DNA of 64,000 nucleotides from Spirochaetales bacterium (GTDB taxonomy: Bacteria; Spirochaetota; GWE2-31-10; MWDO01), in the NCBI GenBank assembly GCA_017540815.1, contig JAFYAI010000144.1, positions 1 to 64,000 on the forward strand, in the 5' to 3' direction. Below the pieces are notes generated by a model. The model had not been told where the DNA came from. It saw only the letters and a list, made by a program, of their open reading frames with translations, and searched no databases. The position numbers and the translations under genes are program-made. Below, piece by piece: positions 40,088-48,302 of this stretch (positions within the stretch are counted from its first letter, which is position 1; each line of letters begins with the position of its first letter).

Positions 40088-41425
40088 TTATTTTAAACTA
40101 TCCTCTTTTGTCAGGATGTTAAGCGTCTGAACAATCTTTACTCTGGCATTATCCTCCAACAGTGTCTGTCCGCTATATACTATCTGTTCATCCTGCTTCA
40201 AGCCTTTGGTTATCTCTACCTTATTATCGATCTCAATACCGGCACCGACCATACGCTTCTCGGCAAATAATGTATCCTTATCGATAAACTCTTTCTCCAA
40301 GAGCAGTTCCCGCAGATCGAGATCCTGAGTCTTGTCCAGACGAACTTTCTGCGGAGTAGACAGATTATATGTTCTGTCCTGTGCGATGAATATATCCCAT
40401 GCACGTTGCTCTTTCGCACCGAATGACTTATTCTGAGTAACATACATCTCTTTGTCTTTATCATAAGTATATATCGCTTTGAGTATCTCCTGATCCTCAG
40501 GCTTACCGTCCAATGCTTTGAGAATGTTATACTCAAATATATCGGTTCTTAATTCAGCCGGCAACATCCTCGGGAAATACTTCAGCAGGATCTGCTGCTG
40601 TTCCATCGTCGCACCCTGCAGCAGTTTATCCAGATCTTTGTTAGTGATCATTGTCGGAATCTGTGCTATAACATATACAAATGTATCTCCGTATCGTCTC
40701 ATTACACATTCTGACGGGATCTTAAACGCATTGGGCTTATACTCGGTTATAACCCGCATATTGCCATACATACCGGGTTTGAGCAGCTTTGAGTTTGGAT
40801 CGCGGACATCTGCCTTAACCTCCAATGTTCGGGAGATCTCATCTACGACAGGACTGATCTCACTCGTCACACCTTTGAATGTCATATCGTGGTAAGCGTC
40901 CACATCTATATACACCTGCAAGCCTTCTTTCATCTTGGAGATATATTTCTCAGCAACATTCGATACAACCTCCAATGAGTCAAGCTGACCAATGCTGGCT
41001 ACGGCACTCTGAACACTGACAGTCTCACCGATCTTGAACGGCAGACTCGTCACAGAACCTGCAACAGGAGCGAATACAGGGCTGTTGGCATAAGTCATAC
41101 CCGGCTTTGACGGATCAATGTCCATCAGCTTAGTGCCTTTGGAGACTGTCTGTCCTAATTTGACATACAGATTGGCGACTTTACCGTTCTGATCAGGGAA
41201 AACCTTGACATTACGCTTGGACTGGATGTTGCCATACAGCTTAATATAATCATTGAACTCACCGCGGACGACTTTGATCACATCTACGGCGAATACAGAC
41301 TGCTCGTCTTTCTTTTGTCCGGCAGCTCCCGGCTTATCGGCAGCCGCATTCCCTTTGTCTTTGCATCCGACAAGTACTGCCATGCAGAGCATCATGACTG
41401 TCAATATTTTAATCTTTTGGTTCAT
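40088..41425 (-). CDS. Periplasmic membrane-fusion lipoprotein of the RND efflux system
   Basis: 445 residues. Lipobox 'CMAVLVGCKDKG' (Cys21) makes it a lipoprotein. The barrel-sandwich and lipoyl-like halves are visible: 'GKVANLYVKLGQTVSKGTKL' and 'SPVFAPVAGSVTSLPFKIGE'. A beta-barrel follows ('MYGNMRVITEYKPNAFKIPS'). Compared with ordinary fusion proteins there is an extra stretch of about 140 residues (roughly 255-395), charged and partly helical, before the final membrane-proximal domain ('NKVEITKGLKQDEQIVYSGQ'). It lacks a long coiled coil. AAGGGGA precedes the ATG. Confidence 0.92.
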   Translation of the reverse strand: MNQKIKILTVMMLCMAVLVGCKDKGNAAADKPGAAGQKKDEQSVFAVDVIKVVRGEFNDYIKLYGNIQSKRNVKVFPDQNGKVANLYVKLGQTVSKGTKLMDIDPSKPGMTYANSPVFAPVAGSVTSLPFKIGETVSVQSAVASIGQLDSLEVVSNVAEKYISKMKEGLQVYIDVDAYHDMTFKGVTSEISPVVDEISRTLEVKADVRDPNSKLLKPGMYGNMRVITEYKPNAFKIPSECVMRRYGDTFVYVIAQIPTMITNKDLDKLLQGATMEQQQILLKYFPRMLPAELRTDIFEYNILKALDGKPEDQEILKAIYTYDKDKEMYVTQNKSFGAKEQRAWDIFIAQDRTYNLSTPQKVRLDKTQDLDLRELLLEKEFIDKDTLFAEKRMVGAGIEIDNKVEITKGLKQDEQIVYSGQTLLEDNARVKIVQTLNILTKEDSLK

Positions 41426-41466
41426 TTTTGTTCCCCTTATAAGTTATTTGTTTAGTTATTTGTCAG

Positions 41467-43011
41467 TTATTGTATTTTCGGATTTGGTTTATGATTATCT
41501 TCTTCGACACTCAGGATGTCGCTAATATCACTGTTCAGCAGAGACTCCAACTCCAGCAGTGAGTTTCTGTAAGAAAACTCCGTTGCCAGCTGCTGATATT
41601 TCATATTAAACAGCATATTCTCCGCATCTTTAACATCAAGGATTTCCCTTGTTCCGAGATTATATGCCTTCTTCGTCTCGTCATAAGACTCCTGGGCCAT
41701 CTCGACACTCATCTCGACAGACTTGATATTCTCGATAGCGGTGCGAATGTCATCGATCGACTTGCGTATCTGTATTTCCTGAGACTTCATATAATTATCT
41801 ATATTATATTCGAGTTTTTTGACAGCATTAGTCGCTCCGATAACACCAACCTGTGCCGAAGAGAATGGCAGCCACTGCGACAGCGGCAGGCTGAGCGATA
41901 GCGAGAGACTGCTGTTCTCTATGAGTTTATTCTCATCATTGTCAAACCATTGTTTCGTCATATCAGGCACAGTTGAAGAAGCCGACAGTCCCAAAGAGAA
42001 ACTCGGTGTCATCTGTGCAATATAGATACCAAGAGCAGCCTTAGCCTGTTTCTTGCCGAGCAGCATTGTTTTGAGAGTCAGATTATTCTTCTCGAAGAGT
42101 TTGAGTGCATGTTCATAATCAGGAACTGCTTTATTCTCCACTATAAATGTGTCGGTCAGTGTCAGATTGCGTCCCAGCTCCTCACCGATATAATACGACA
42201 GCATATTTTTGTAGTAAACTATCGTATTGCCCAGACTTTGCAGATTAGGCTTATAGCTCTCATAATCGACTCTTGTGCTGAGTACATCAAGTCTCGGAGT
42301 AAGACCATTGCGGAACTTAGTCTGAGCCTGCTCGTAGCGGTCTTTCTTGCTTTCGAGTTTATTAAGCTCTATCTCAAAGTTCGCCTTATTCAGAACAAGC
42401 ATATAGTAGAATGTCTTGACATTTTTCTTAAGACTCGCAACTGCATCCTCGTAAGTGATCTTGCCGGACTGATAGTCAAGCACCGTATTGTAAGAACTTA
42501 ATATCATCGCCGCATTAAAGTTCCACTGCAGATTGAATGACAGGTTGGCATTCCAGCGGGGGGTGTCATATTCCATTGTTGCCATTTGGTTATACACTTT
42601 CATCCCACCCATTTCTGTAGGATTGCCGAATGGGATTGTAGTCGAACCTTTCAGATCATCATCACTTTTGAGCGATGAGATAAGACTGCCTGACAGTGAC
42701 ATAGTAGGATAATAACTGTTAAACAGCGATACGACTGACCACTTCTTACCTTTGAGATCTATCGACGAACTTTTCAGTCCGAGATTATTTCGCACAGCCA
42801 TATCGATAGCCTGATCCAAACTAAGCTCTGTCAGGCCTGACTTCTCCTCGGCTGCTTTACTGTCGATCAGCACTACTTCGGAAGACTTCTCCTCGGCAGA
42901 CACATCCGATGCCGGTGTATTTTTCAGTGATCGTTTCACATCATTGCCTTTATCCTGTGCAGACAATGCAAATGTGGTTATCATCATTAATAGCAGTAAA
43001 ATCTTTTTCAT
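41467..43011 (-). CDS. TolC-like outer-membrane efflux channel
   Basis: 514 residues from ATG 43011 (AAGGA upstream), giving a clean signal peptide 'MKKILLLLMMITTFALSAQD'; an earlier in-frame ATG is not supported. Two long outer-membrane-efflux repeats: 'LSLDQAIDMAVRNNLGLKSS' and 'KLFEKNNLTLKTMLLGKKQA' start the two halves, with long helices ('SIDDIRTAIENIKSVEMSVE') near the end. The exit duct of the pump. It is preceded by the regulator gene, 51 bases away. Confidence 0.92.
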   Translation of the reverse strand: MKKILLLLMMITTFALSAQDKGNDVKRSLKNTPASDVSAEEKSSEVVLIDSKAAEEKSGLTELSLDQAIDMAVRNNLGLKSSSIDLKGKKWSVVSLFNSYYPTMSLSGSLISSLKSDDDLKGSTTIPFGNPTEMGGMKVYNQMATMEYDTPRWNANLSFNLQWNFNAAMILSSYNTVLDYQSGKITYEDAVASLKKNVKTFYYMLVLNKANFEIELNKLESKKDRYEQAQTKFRNGLTPRLDVLSTRVDYESYKPNLQSLGNTIVYYKNMLSYYIGEELGRNLTLTDTFIVENKAVPDYEHALKLFEKNNLTLKTMLLGKKQAKAALGIYIAQMTPSFSLGLSASSTVPDMTKQWFDNDENKLIENSSLSLSLSLPLSQWLPFSSAQVGVIGATNAVKKLEYNIDNYMKSQEIQIRKSIDDIRTAIENIKSVEMSVEMAQESYDETKKAYNLGTREILDVKDAENMLFNMKYQQLATEFSYRNSLLELESLLNSDISDILSVEEDNHKPNPKIQ

Positions 43012-43061
43012 ATAATATTCCTTTTTATCAGGCATCCTGCTGCAATCAGCCGAATCTGATA

Positions 43062-44324
43062 TTAAATTCCTTCCATATAAATCTTATAAATCTCCCGCAA
43101 GTCTCTGACTTCTTCCGAGGATGTCGTTCCGCCGTTTTTCTCATTTTTACGGACGATGAGTCTCACAATATAAGTACTCAGCAGAACTACCGCTGTAACA
43201 GATGCTCCGTTCTCCGCATCGAATGATATATTATGCCTGCGATTGATCTCTTCAGTCAGGATGCCGAACATCCTCAGCTTTGTCTTGGGACACGGATTAA
43301 CCGATTCTCTAATCATCTGATAATGAAGCCAATCGAAGTATTTTAGAACATTTGCATCCGCCGTAAAGTAACAGAAAGTAGCCGCCATGCAGCCGTATAG
43401 ATCTTCGTTAAAATTATCGTATTTTAATCCGTTTGCTTTAACATAGTTTAAGATCAAATCAGACTCATTCTCAAATAATTGCTGCAGCATATTGTCCCGG
43501 CTCGTAAAGTGCGAATACAGGCTGCTCTTGCTGTTAAATCCCAATGCCTTGGCAATGCGATCCATAGACGCATTAACTATACCGTCCTGAGCAATCACCG
43601 ATGTGATCGCTTCAAAGACTTTATCTCGTCTGATCAGAGTCTCACTGCCGATTATATCATTCTCGATACGCATAAAGTCTTCATCGGTCAGCACTGTCTT
43701 ATCCCCGGTATTCTGCCGCTGCCCGTTAAACAGCGCATCAAGGATAATCCTCTTGGTCTCATCAAGCATAGCCTCAGTGAAATGAGCGGAATCAGTCTTG
43801 TAAACATACTTGCGCCGATACATATAGACCGATACAGCCGTATAAAAACAAAAAAACAGTATATGTTCGCATGTCTCTTCGCTCAGCGGAATACCCTTGG
43901 CAGCACTGTACTGCTCACAGATGATCTGTATAGTCTTACAGCGATACAAACTGAATATATCCTTATTGATAATCTGAGGCTTGATCATCGGACTTGTAAA
44001 GAACAGGAAATAATGTCTGTCACTATGTGAGATAAAAAAGTCAAACCCTTTGTCAATCAGAACGGCAAACGACTCCTGCAGCGTTCCATGCTCGATCTCA
44101 CTGATGAATTGATCGGCAAATACTCTCAGATCCGATGTGAATGTCTCGACCATTGCATCACAGAGAGACTCTTTCGACGGGAAATAGCGGAACAATGCCG
44201 GCTTAGTCATATTCATAGCCTCAGCAACGACAGTCAGGCTCGTATTGGCATACAAGTCACGGCTCCACTGTACAAATGCTGTGTTTATAATGTCATGCTT
44301 CTTCTGTTCGTGCTTATCCGTCAC
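43062..44324 (-). CDS. TetR-family regulator with two tandem TetR domains
   Basis: 420 residues, twice the family length of about 200. The start is a GTG at 44324. First TetR half: HTH 'TSLTVVAEAMNMTKPALFRY' around residue 28-47. Second half: HTH 'ASMDRIAKALGFNSKSSLYS' around residue 250-270, each followed by a helical ligand domain. There is no stop or frameshift between the halves, so this is a natural fusion or duplication; a single chain could mimic the usual dimer. It is the first gene of the efflux operon, downstream of a promoter with an inverted-repeat-like site, and so probably controls itself and the pump. Confidence 0.88.
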   Translation of the reverse strand: MTDKHEQKKHDIINTAFVQWSRDLYANTSLTVVAEAMNMTKPALFRYFPSKESLCDAMVETFTSDLRVFADQFISEIEHGTLQESFAVLIDKGFDFFISHSDRHYFLFFTSPMIKPQIINKDIFSLYRCKTIQIICEQYSAAKGIPLSEETCEHILFFCFYTAVSVYMYRRKYVYKTDSAHFTEAMLDETKRIILDALFNGQRQNTGDKTVLTDEDFMRIENDIIGSETLIRRDKVFEAITSVIAQDGIVNASMDRIAKALGFNSKSSLYSHFTSRDNMLQQLFENESDLILNYVKANGLKYDNFNEDLYGCMAATFCYFTADANVLKYFDWLHYQMIRESVNPCPKTKLRMFGILTEEINRRHNISFDAENGASVTAVVLLSTYIVRLIVRKNEKNGGTTSSEEVRDLREIYKIYMEGI

Positions 44325-44370
44325 TTATAATCCTGCCTCGCCGTCCGACTCATATCTTAATAATCATTTT

Positions 44371-44390
44371 GTTTACGAACGGTCATTAAC
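44371..44390. promoter_or_regulatory. Candidate TetR operator at the efflux-operon start site
   Basis: GTTTACGAACGGTCATTAAC, an imperfect inverted repeat (7 of 10 positions match), lying just downstream of the -10 box over the expected start site. It resembles GACCG-type TetR operators. Confidence 0.45.
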
Positions 44391-44393
44391 ATA

Positions 44394-44422
44394 ATTATAG
44401 TGCATATTAAGCAAAAAATCAA
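44394..44422 (-). promoter_or_regulatory. Promoter of the tetR-tolC-MFP-HAD-RND-fliM-PII operon
   Basis: Minus strand TTGATT (44417-44422) and perfect TATAAT (44394-44399), 17 bases apart. Confidence 0.8.
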
Positions 44423-44445
44423 GAAAAAAATGAAGAAAATTTGAG

Positions 44446-44480
44446 AAAAAAGCGGTTTTGCCTTGCAAAACCGCTTTTTT
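44446..44480 (-). terminator. Terminator of the secreted-protein gene
   Basis: AAAAAAGCGGTTTTG / CAAAACCGCTTTTTT, perfect 15-bp stem with a CCTTG loop, 13 bases past the stop of the gene at 44493. Confidence 0.9.
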
Positions 44481-44492
44481 GTTAATCCGCTC

Positions 44493-45434
44493 TTAATAGA
44501 ACATTAAGAAGTTTGTTCCTTTATATAAGCCGAATCGAGCACCACTAAGTTTGAATGTATCCCAGTACCAGTCCTCACCGACTGCTGTTATTACTGAATG
44601 ACCTTTTTCTGAACCGTCGTCAACTTCTTTTCTTTCTGCTTTTTTGTAAACAACTGACAGATAGTTGCCGGCTTCTGCTGTAGCAGTAACAACTTCTTTC
44701 TCATAAGAGATCGGAGCAATATACTGTCCGTAGAAGATAACCTTCTGAATGTCGCCTGAGTTCAGCTTGTCAGCGAATACCTGAGCATAGCCGTCATTTG
44801 AGCAGTTGCCTGCACCATAAAACTGAAGGCTTGTTGTATTCTTAGCAACATTCTTGCAAGTAAATGCCAAGCAGTAAGCACCTTCCGGCATGAACCACTC
44901 CCACTTATTCTTGAATTTAACATTAAGAATGTCGCCGCCAACTTTCTGAATTGATTCAACTTTCTCAATCTTAGTTCCAAGCGGAATAAAACCCATTCCT
45001 GGAACAGCACCAGGGAACATAAGTGTACTGTCTACAGTCATGAACTTGCCAACAATCCAATCACCAAGTGCAGCAGCTTTTGCATTCTCAGTAACCAATA
45101 CATTGATAGTAGCTACTTTCTTGTCTGCTTTCTTATCAAAAGCATTGATCATCTTGATGTCAAGAACAGAATTAACTGCCAAAGCCAATTCATACTGATA
45201 CTTGCCTGTGTCAGCTGTAATCTGCAGCAAATCGTTGCTCTGAGTTACAGACTTAATCTGGTCATATTTGAATGTCTTAGTCATTGGGAATCCGCCTGCT
45301 GTCATAACAGTGATTGCCAAAGCCTTAACATTGTCATAAGACCCAAACTGATTGATCTTGCCTGCGAAATCCAGTGCAAAAGATCCCATTGCCAATGCCA
45401 TTGATAATACAATAGCCAAAATACCTTTCTTCAT
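44493..45434 (-). CDS. Secreted protein of unknown function
   Basis: 313 residues. Signal peptide 'MKKGILAIVLSMALAMGSFA' with cleavage before LDFAGK; no lipobox, so probably periplasmic or in the outer envelope. The mature part is rich in beta-type segments and has three cysteines, two of them in 'YCLAFTCKNVAKNTTSLQF'. I recognise no family. It has its own promoter and a strong terminator, and lies divergent from flaB with a long palindrome between them, which suggests an abundant, regulated envelope protein. No resemblance to FlaA was convincing. Confidence 0.7.
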   Translation of the reverse strand: MKKGILAIVLSMALAMGSFALDFAGKINQFGSYDNVKALAITVMTAGGFPMTKTFKYDQIKSVTQSNDLLQITADTGKYQYELALAVNSVLDIKMINAFDKKADKKVATINVLVTENAKAAALGDWIVGKFMTVDSTLMFPGAVPGMGFIPLGTKIEKVESIQKVGGDILNVKFKNKWEWFMPEGAYCLAFTCKNVAKNTTSLQFYGAGNCSNDGYAQVFADKLNSGDIQKVIFYGQYIAPISYEKEVVTATAEAGNYLSVVYKKAERKEVDDGSEKGHSVITAVGEDWYWDTFKLSGARFGLYKGTNFLMFY

Positions 45435-45471
45435 ATTACTCTCCTATAATAAGGTATAAATTTGATATAGT

Positions 45472-45499
45472 TTTATCTTAAAAAATAATAATTGTCAAG
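45472..45499 (-). promoter_or_regulatory. Promoter of the secreted-protein gene
   Basis: Minus strand perfect TTGACA (45494-45499), then GATAAA (45472-45477) with a 16-base spacer. The first two bases of the -35 box lie inside the 57-nt palindrome. Confidence 0.55.
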
Positions 45500-45554
45500 A
45501 GAATTTTATAAAAAAACAGATACAGTGTATCTGTTTTTTTATAAAATTCTCTTA
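45498..45554. repeat. Perfect 57-nt palindrome between divergent genes
   Basis: Two exactly complementary 28-base arms around a single G at 45526; the inner part is ACAGATACA/TGTATCTGT flanked by seven A and seven T. It sits between the divergent secreted-protein gene and flaB, where a terminator would have no transcript to stop, and its ends touch the -35 elements of both promoters. Confidence 0.85.
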
Positions 45555-45579
45555 AAGAAATTCCAAATATTCCGAATAT
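45554..45579 (+). promoter_or_regulatory. Candidate sigma-28 flagellar promoter of flaB
   Basis: TAAA (45554-45557), 14 bases, then TCCGAATA (45572-45579), similar to the flagellar sigma-28 pattern TAAA-N15-GCCGATAA. No good housekeeping promoter is seen here. Confidence 0.5.
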
Positions 45580-45593
45580 AAGAATAAGGCACA

Positions 45594-45639
45594 GGAAACA
45601 AGGATGTTTCCTATTATAAAATGAATCAAGGAGGATTCA
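45594..45639 (+). promoter_or_regulatory. Two CsrA-type binding hairpins in the flaB leader
   Basis: Site 1: an 8-bp stem (45594-45601 with 45606-45613) presenting AGGA in its loop; the sequence ACAAGGATGT matches the CsrA core ACANGGANGT exactly. Site 2: GAATC/GATTC (45624-45628 with 45635-45639) with AAGGAG in its loop, which is also the ribosome site 8 bases before the flaB ATG. Binding at both would block flaB translation. Confidence 0.6.
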
Positions 45640-45642
45640 AAA

Positions 45643-46518
45643 ATGATTATTAATCACAATATTAGTTCGATGTTTTCAAATCGACAGGTGAAATTCAATG
45701 ATTTGGGGTTGCAGAAGAGTTTAGAGAAGGTAAGTTCAGGATTACGAATTAACAGAGCGGGTGATGATGCTTCCGGCTTGGCTGTATCTGAGAAGATGCG
45801 GTCACAGATCCGAGGTTTGATCCGTGCAGAGAAGAATGCCGAAGACGGTATCTCAATGATACAGACAGCAGAAGGTTATCTGCAGGAAACACAGGATGTT
45901 CTCCAGCGAATCCGAGAGTTGGCTGTTCAGGCAAGCAACGGTGTATATTCTGCAGAAGACAGAATGTATATCCAGGTAGAGGTAAGCCAGCTGATCGATG
46001 AGGTAGACCGAATCGCATCTCATGCACAGTTTAACGGCATGACACTGATGACGGGTCGATTTGCTAAGCAGGCTTCGCTGAATACGGTTACATCGAGTAT
46101 GTGGTTCCACATCGGTGCAAATATGGATCAGAGAGAGCAGGTATTCATCGGAACGATGACATCACAGGGATTGCAGCTCAAAGGACCGGTTGGTCTGCCG
46201 CACACTGCTACATTCATAACCTTGTCTACACCGGACGCAGCGAATGCCGCAATCGGAACATTGGATCTGGCACTGAAGATTGTAAACAAACAGCGTGCTG
46301 ACTTGGGTGCTTATCAAAACAGATTGGAGCATGCAATGAAAGGCTTGCTCAACGGAGCCGAGAACCTGCAGAGTGCAGAGTCTATTATCCGTGATACTAA
46401 CATGGCAGACGAGATGGTTAATTACTCAAAGAACCAGATACTCGTTCAGTCATCAATGGCTATGCTTTCACAGGCAAACGCAAAGAATCAATCTGTTTTG
46501 CAGTTGTTACAAGGCTAA
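45643..46518 (+). CDS. flaB: Flagellin FlaB, periplasmic flagellar filament core protein
   Basis: 291 residues, typical for spirochaetal FlaB (about 285-290). The N-terminal '[20 protein letters not shown]' and '[20 protein letters not shown]', the spirochaete hallmark '[13 protein letters not shown]', and the C-terminal '[20 protein letters not shown]' are all present; there is no variable outer domain, as expected for a filament inside the periplasm. AGGAGG precedes the ATG. It is monocistronic, closed by a strong terminator. Arginine codons again favour CGA. Confidence 0.97.
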   Translation: MIINHNISSMFSNRQVKFNDLGLQKSLEKVSSGLRINRAGDDASGLAVSEKMRSQIRGLIRAEKNAEDGISMIQTAEGYLQETQDVLQRIRELAVQASNGVYSAEDRMYIQVEVSQLIDEVDRIASHAQFNGMTLMTGRFAKQASLNTVTSSMWFHIGANMDQREQVFIGTMTSQGLQLKGPVGLPHTATFITLSTPDAANAAIGTLDLALKIVNKQRADLGAYQNRLEHAMKGLLNGAENLQSAESIIRDTNMADEMVNYSKNQILVQSSMAMLSQANAKNQSVLQLLQG

Positions 46519-46537
46519 CAACTTTTCACTTAGGGGA

Positions 46538-46569
46538 AATCCTCCGCAAAGGGCGGAGGATTTTTTTTG
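46538..46569 (+). terminator. Terminator of flaB
   Basis: AATCCTCCGC / GCGGAGGATT, 10-bp GC-rich stem with a 5-base loop and eight T. Confidence 0.93.
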
Positions 46570-46648
46570 CCCGACAAGATGTAGGGTATGCCGCCGACGC
46601 AAGGACGCATTGGTCTGCAGCGAACTTTATATTTCTCAAAAGAAACAT

Positions 46649-46684
46649 CAGGATTTTACAGCCGTAAAATCTTGCTGTTTTTTT
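46649..46684 (+). terminator. Terminator-like hairpin upstream of trpE
   Basis: CAGGATTTTAC / GTAAAATC-TTG-CTG stem followed by eight T. It may back up the flaB terminator or end a short transcript from the 46575-46650 region. Confidence 0.55.
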
Positions 46685-46696
46685 CAAAATTCCCTC

Positions 46697-46725
46697 TTGA
46701 CACAATTCAAATATAGTGCTATAAG
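46697..46725 (+). promoter_or_regulatory. Promoter of trpEGD
   Basis: Perfect TTGACA (46697-46702), 17 bases, TATAAG (46720-46725). Confidence 0.8.
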
Positions 46726-46835
46726 TTTCTCAATTTATTATTTCCGAGCCACTTCATCGGCAATATCACATTCTGCGAAGAATGGCTAAGAACTGCAATA
46801 GAAGATGCTAATCGGAGACAATAAGGAGGCGAAAT

Positions 46836-48302
46836 ATGCAAATACTACCCGCATGTCGCGATGCGGTCAAATATGCTGAGTCAGGCGAATACAAAGTCCT
46901 GCCTGTCAGCTGCGAGATCCTGTCGGACTTCATCACACCGATCGAAACGATCAAAATTCTTAAAAATCTCTCATCTCACTGCTATATGCTAGAGTCAGCA
47001 GCTGCCGATGAACAATGGGGACGATACACATTTATCGGATATAATCCCAAATTGTCAGTGACATGTTCTGACGGGCTTATGAAAGTAGGCGATGAGACAT
47101 ATCGCACGGACAATCCTTCGGATATTCTGCGAAAGATACTCAGCGAATATAAGAGTCCGAGACTTGACTATCTGCCGCCTTTCACAGGAGGTCTTGTCGG
47201 CTACTTCGCTTACGACTATCTCGGCTACAGTGAGCCAAGCGTTCGATGCAAAGTCGATGATACAGAAGCATTCAAAGATGTGGATCTAATGCTTTTCGAC
47301 AAGGTCATTGCATTCGACAATGTGCGTCAGAAGATAATACTTATCGTCAATATGAAGCTGGATAATCCGCAAGCCGAATATGACAGAGCAGTCAGCGAAC
47401 TGCAAAATCTTGTCAATACGCTTCGTCAGGGACAGAGAAACACCGAACCAAGCGGACACTGGATTGGTGAGATTGAACCGCTGTTCAATAAGGAAGAATA
47501 CTGTGCAATGGTAGAGCGTGCCAAGCATTATATTAAGGAAGGAGATATATTCCAGATAGTGCTGTCCAATCGCCTTTCTGCTCCGTTCAAAGGCAGCCTG
47601 CTCAATACCTACCGTGTTCTGAGGACGCTCAATCCTTCGCCGTATATGTTCTACTTCTCAGGAACTGATGTTGAAGTCGCCGGTGCATCACCTGAGACTC
47701 TCGTCAAACTTGAGAACGGCATTCTGCACACATTCCCGCTGGCAGGCACCCGTCCCAGAGGCAGGAATGAGGAAGAAGACAAACGCCTCATCGCAGAACT
47801 GCTCGCCGATGAGAAAGAACTTGCCGAGCACAATATGCTTGTCGATCTCGGCAGGAATGACCTCGGCAAGATCAGCCGATTCGGTTCGGTTGAAGTGGAG
47901 AAGCTCCACAGCATCGAGAAATTCTCACATGTTATGCACATAGGCTCTACTGTCCGCGGCGAGATTCGCGAAGATAAGGATGCACTTGATGCTATCGAAG
48001 CGGTGCTGCCTGCCGGAACATTGTCCGGTGCACCTAAGATAAGAGCGTGCCAGCTCATCGGCGAACTTGAGAATAACAAACGCGGTATATACGGTGGTGC
48101 AATCGGTTATATCGACTTCACAGGCAATATGGACACATGCATCGCTATCCGCATCGTCTATAAGAAGAACGGCAAAGTCTTCGTCCGCAGCGGTGCAGGC
48201 ATCGTTGCTGATTCCATTCCTGAGAAAGAATACGAAGAATGTATCAACAAAGCCAAAGCTGTCGTTAAAGCACTGGAGCTGGCACAGGAGGAGAACTTAT
48301 GA
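46836..48302 (+). CDS. trpE: Anthranilate synthase component I
   Basis: 488 residues. It turns chorismate and ammonia or glutamine-derived ammonia into anthranilate. The N-terminal feedback-site motif 'CYMLESAAADEQWGRYTFIG' (tryptophan-binding LLES type) is present. The chorismate-binding domain has 'EGDIFQIVLSNRLSAPF', 'PLAGTRPRGRNEEEDKRLIA', 'LVDLGRNDLGK' and 'PAGTLSGAPKIRACQLIGEL'. AAGGAGG before the ATG; trpG overlaps its stop by 4 bases. Confidence 0.97.
   Translation: MQILPACRDAVKYAESGEYKVLPVSCEILSDFITPIETIKILKNLSSHCYMLESAAADEQWGRYTFIGYNPKLSVTCSDGLMKVGDETYRTDNPSDILRKILSEYKSPRLDYLPPFTGGLVGYFAYDYLGYSEPSVRCKVDDTEAFKDVDLMLFDKVIAFDNVRQKIILIVNMKLDNPQAEYDRAVSELQNLVNTLRQGQRNTEPSGHWIGEIEPLFNKEEYCAMVERAKHYIKEGDIFQIVLSNRLSAPFKGSLLNTYRVLRTLNPSPYMFYFSGTDVEVAGASPETLVKLENGILHTFPLAGTRPRGRNEEEDKRLIAELLADEKELAEHNMLVDLGRNDLGKISRFGSVEVEKLHSIEKFSHVMHIGSTVRGEIREDKDALDAIEAVLPAGTLSGAPKIRACQLIGELENNKRGIYGGAIGYIDFTGNMDTCIAIRIVYKKNGKVFVRSGAGIVADSIPEKEYEECINKAKAVVKALELAQEENL

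Larger units (their letters stand above)
46570..46835. other. Gap between flaB and trpE: hairpin, promoter, no gene
   Basis: It holds a second terminator-like hairpin (46649-46684) and the trpE promoter. The trpE leader of roughly 100 bases has a single in-frame TGG and no run of Trp codons, no T-box-type GGTGG signature and no clear antiterminator pair, so I see no attenuator. About 80 bases before the hairpin (46575-46650) are unassigned. Confidence 0.5.

Noticed and set aside
44493-45434. FlaA flagellar sheath protein
   Set aside because: The size is close and it lies next to flaB, but none of the FlaA sequence patterns I know are present.
46726-46835. Trp attenuator or T-box before trpE
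   Set aside because: There is only one in-frame TGG, no terminator with a T-run after the promoter, and no GGTGG-type T-box sequence.
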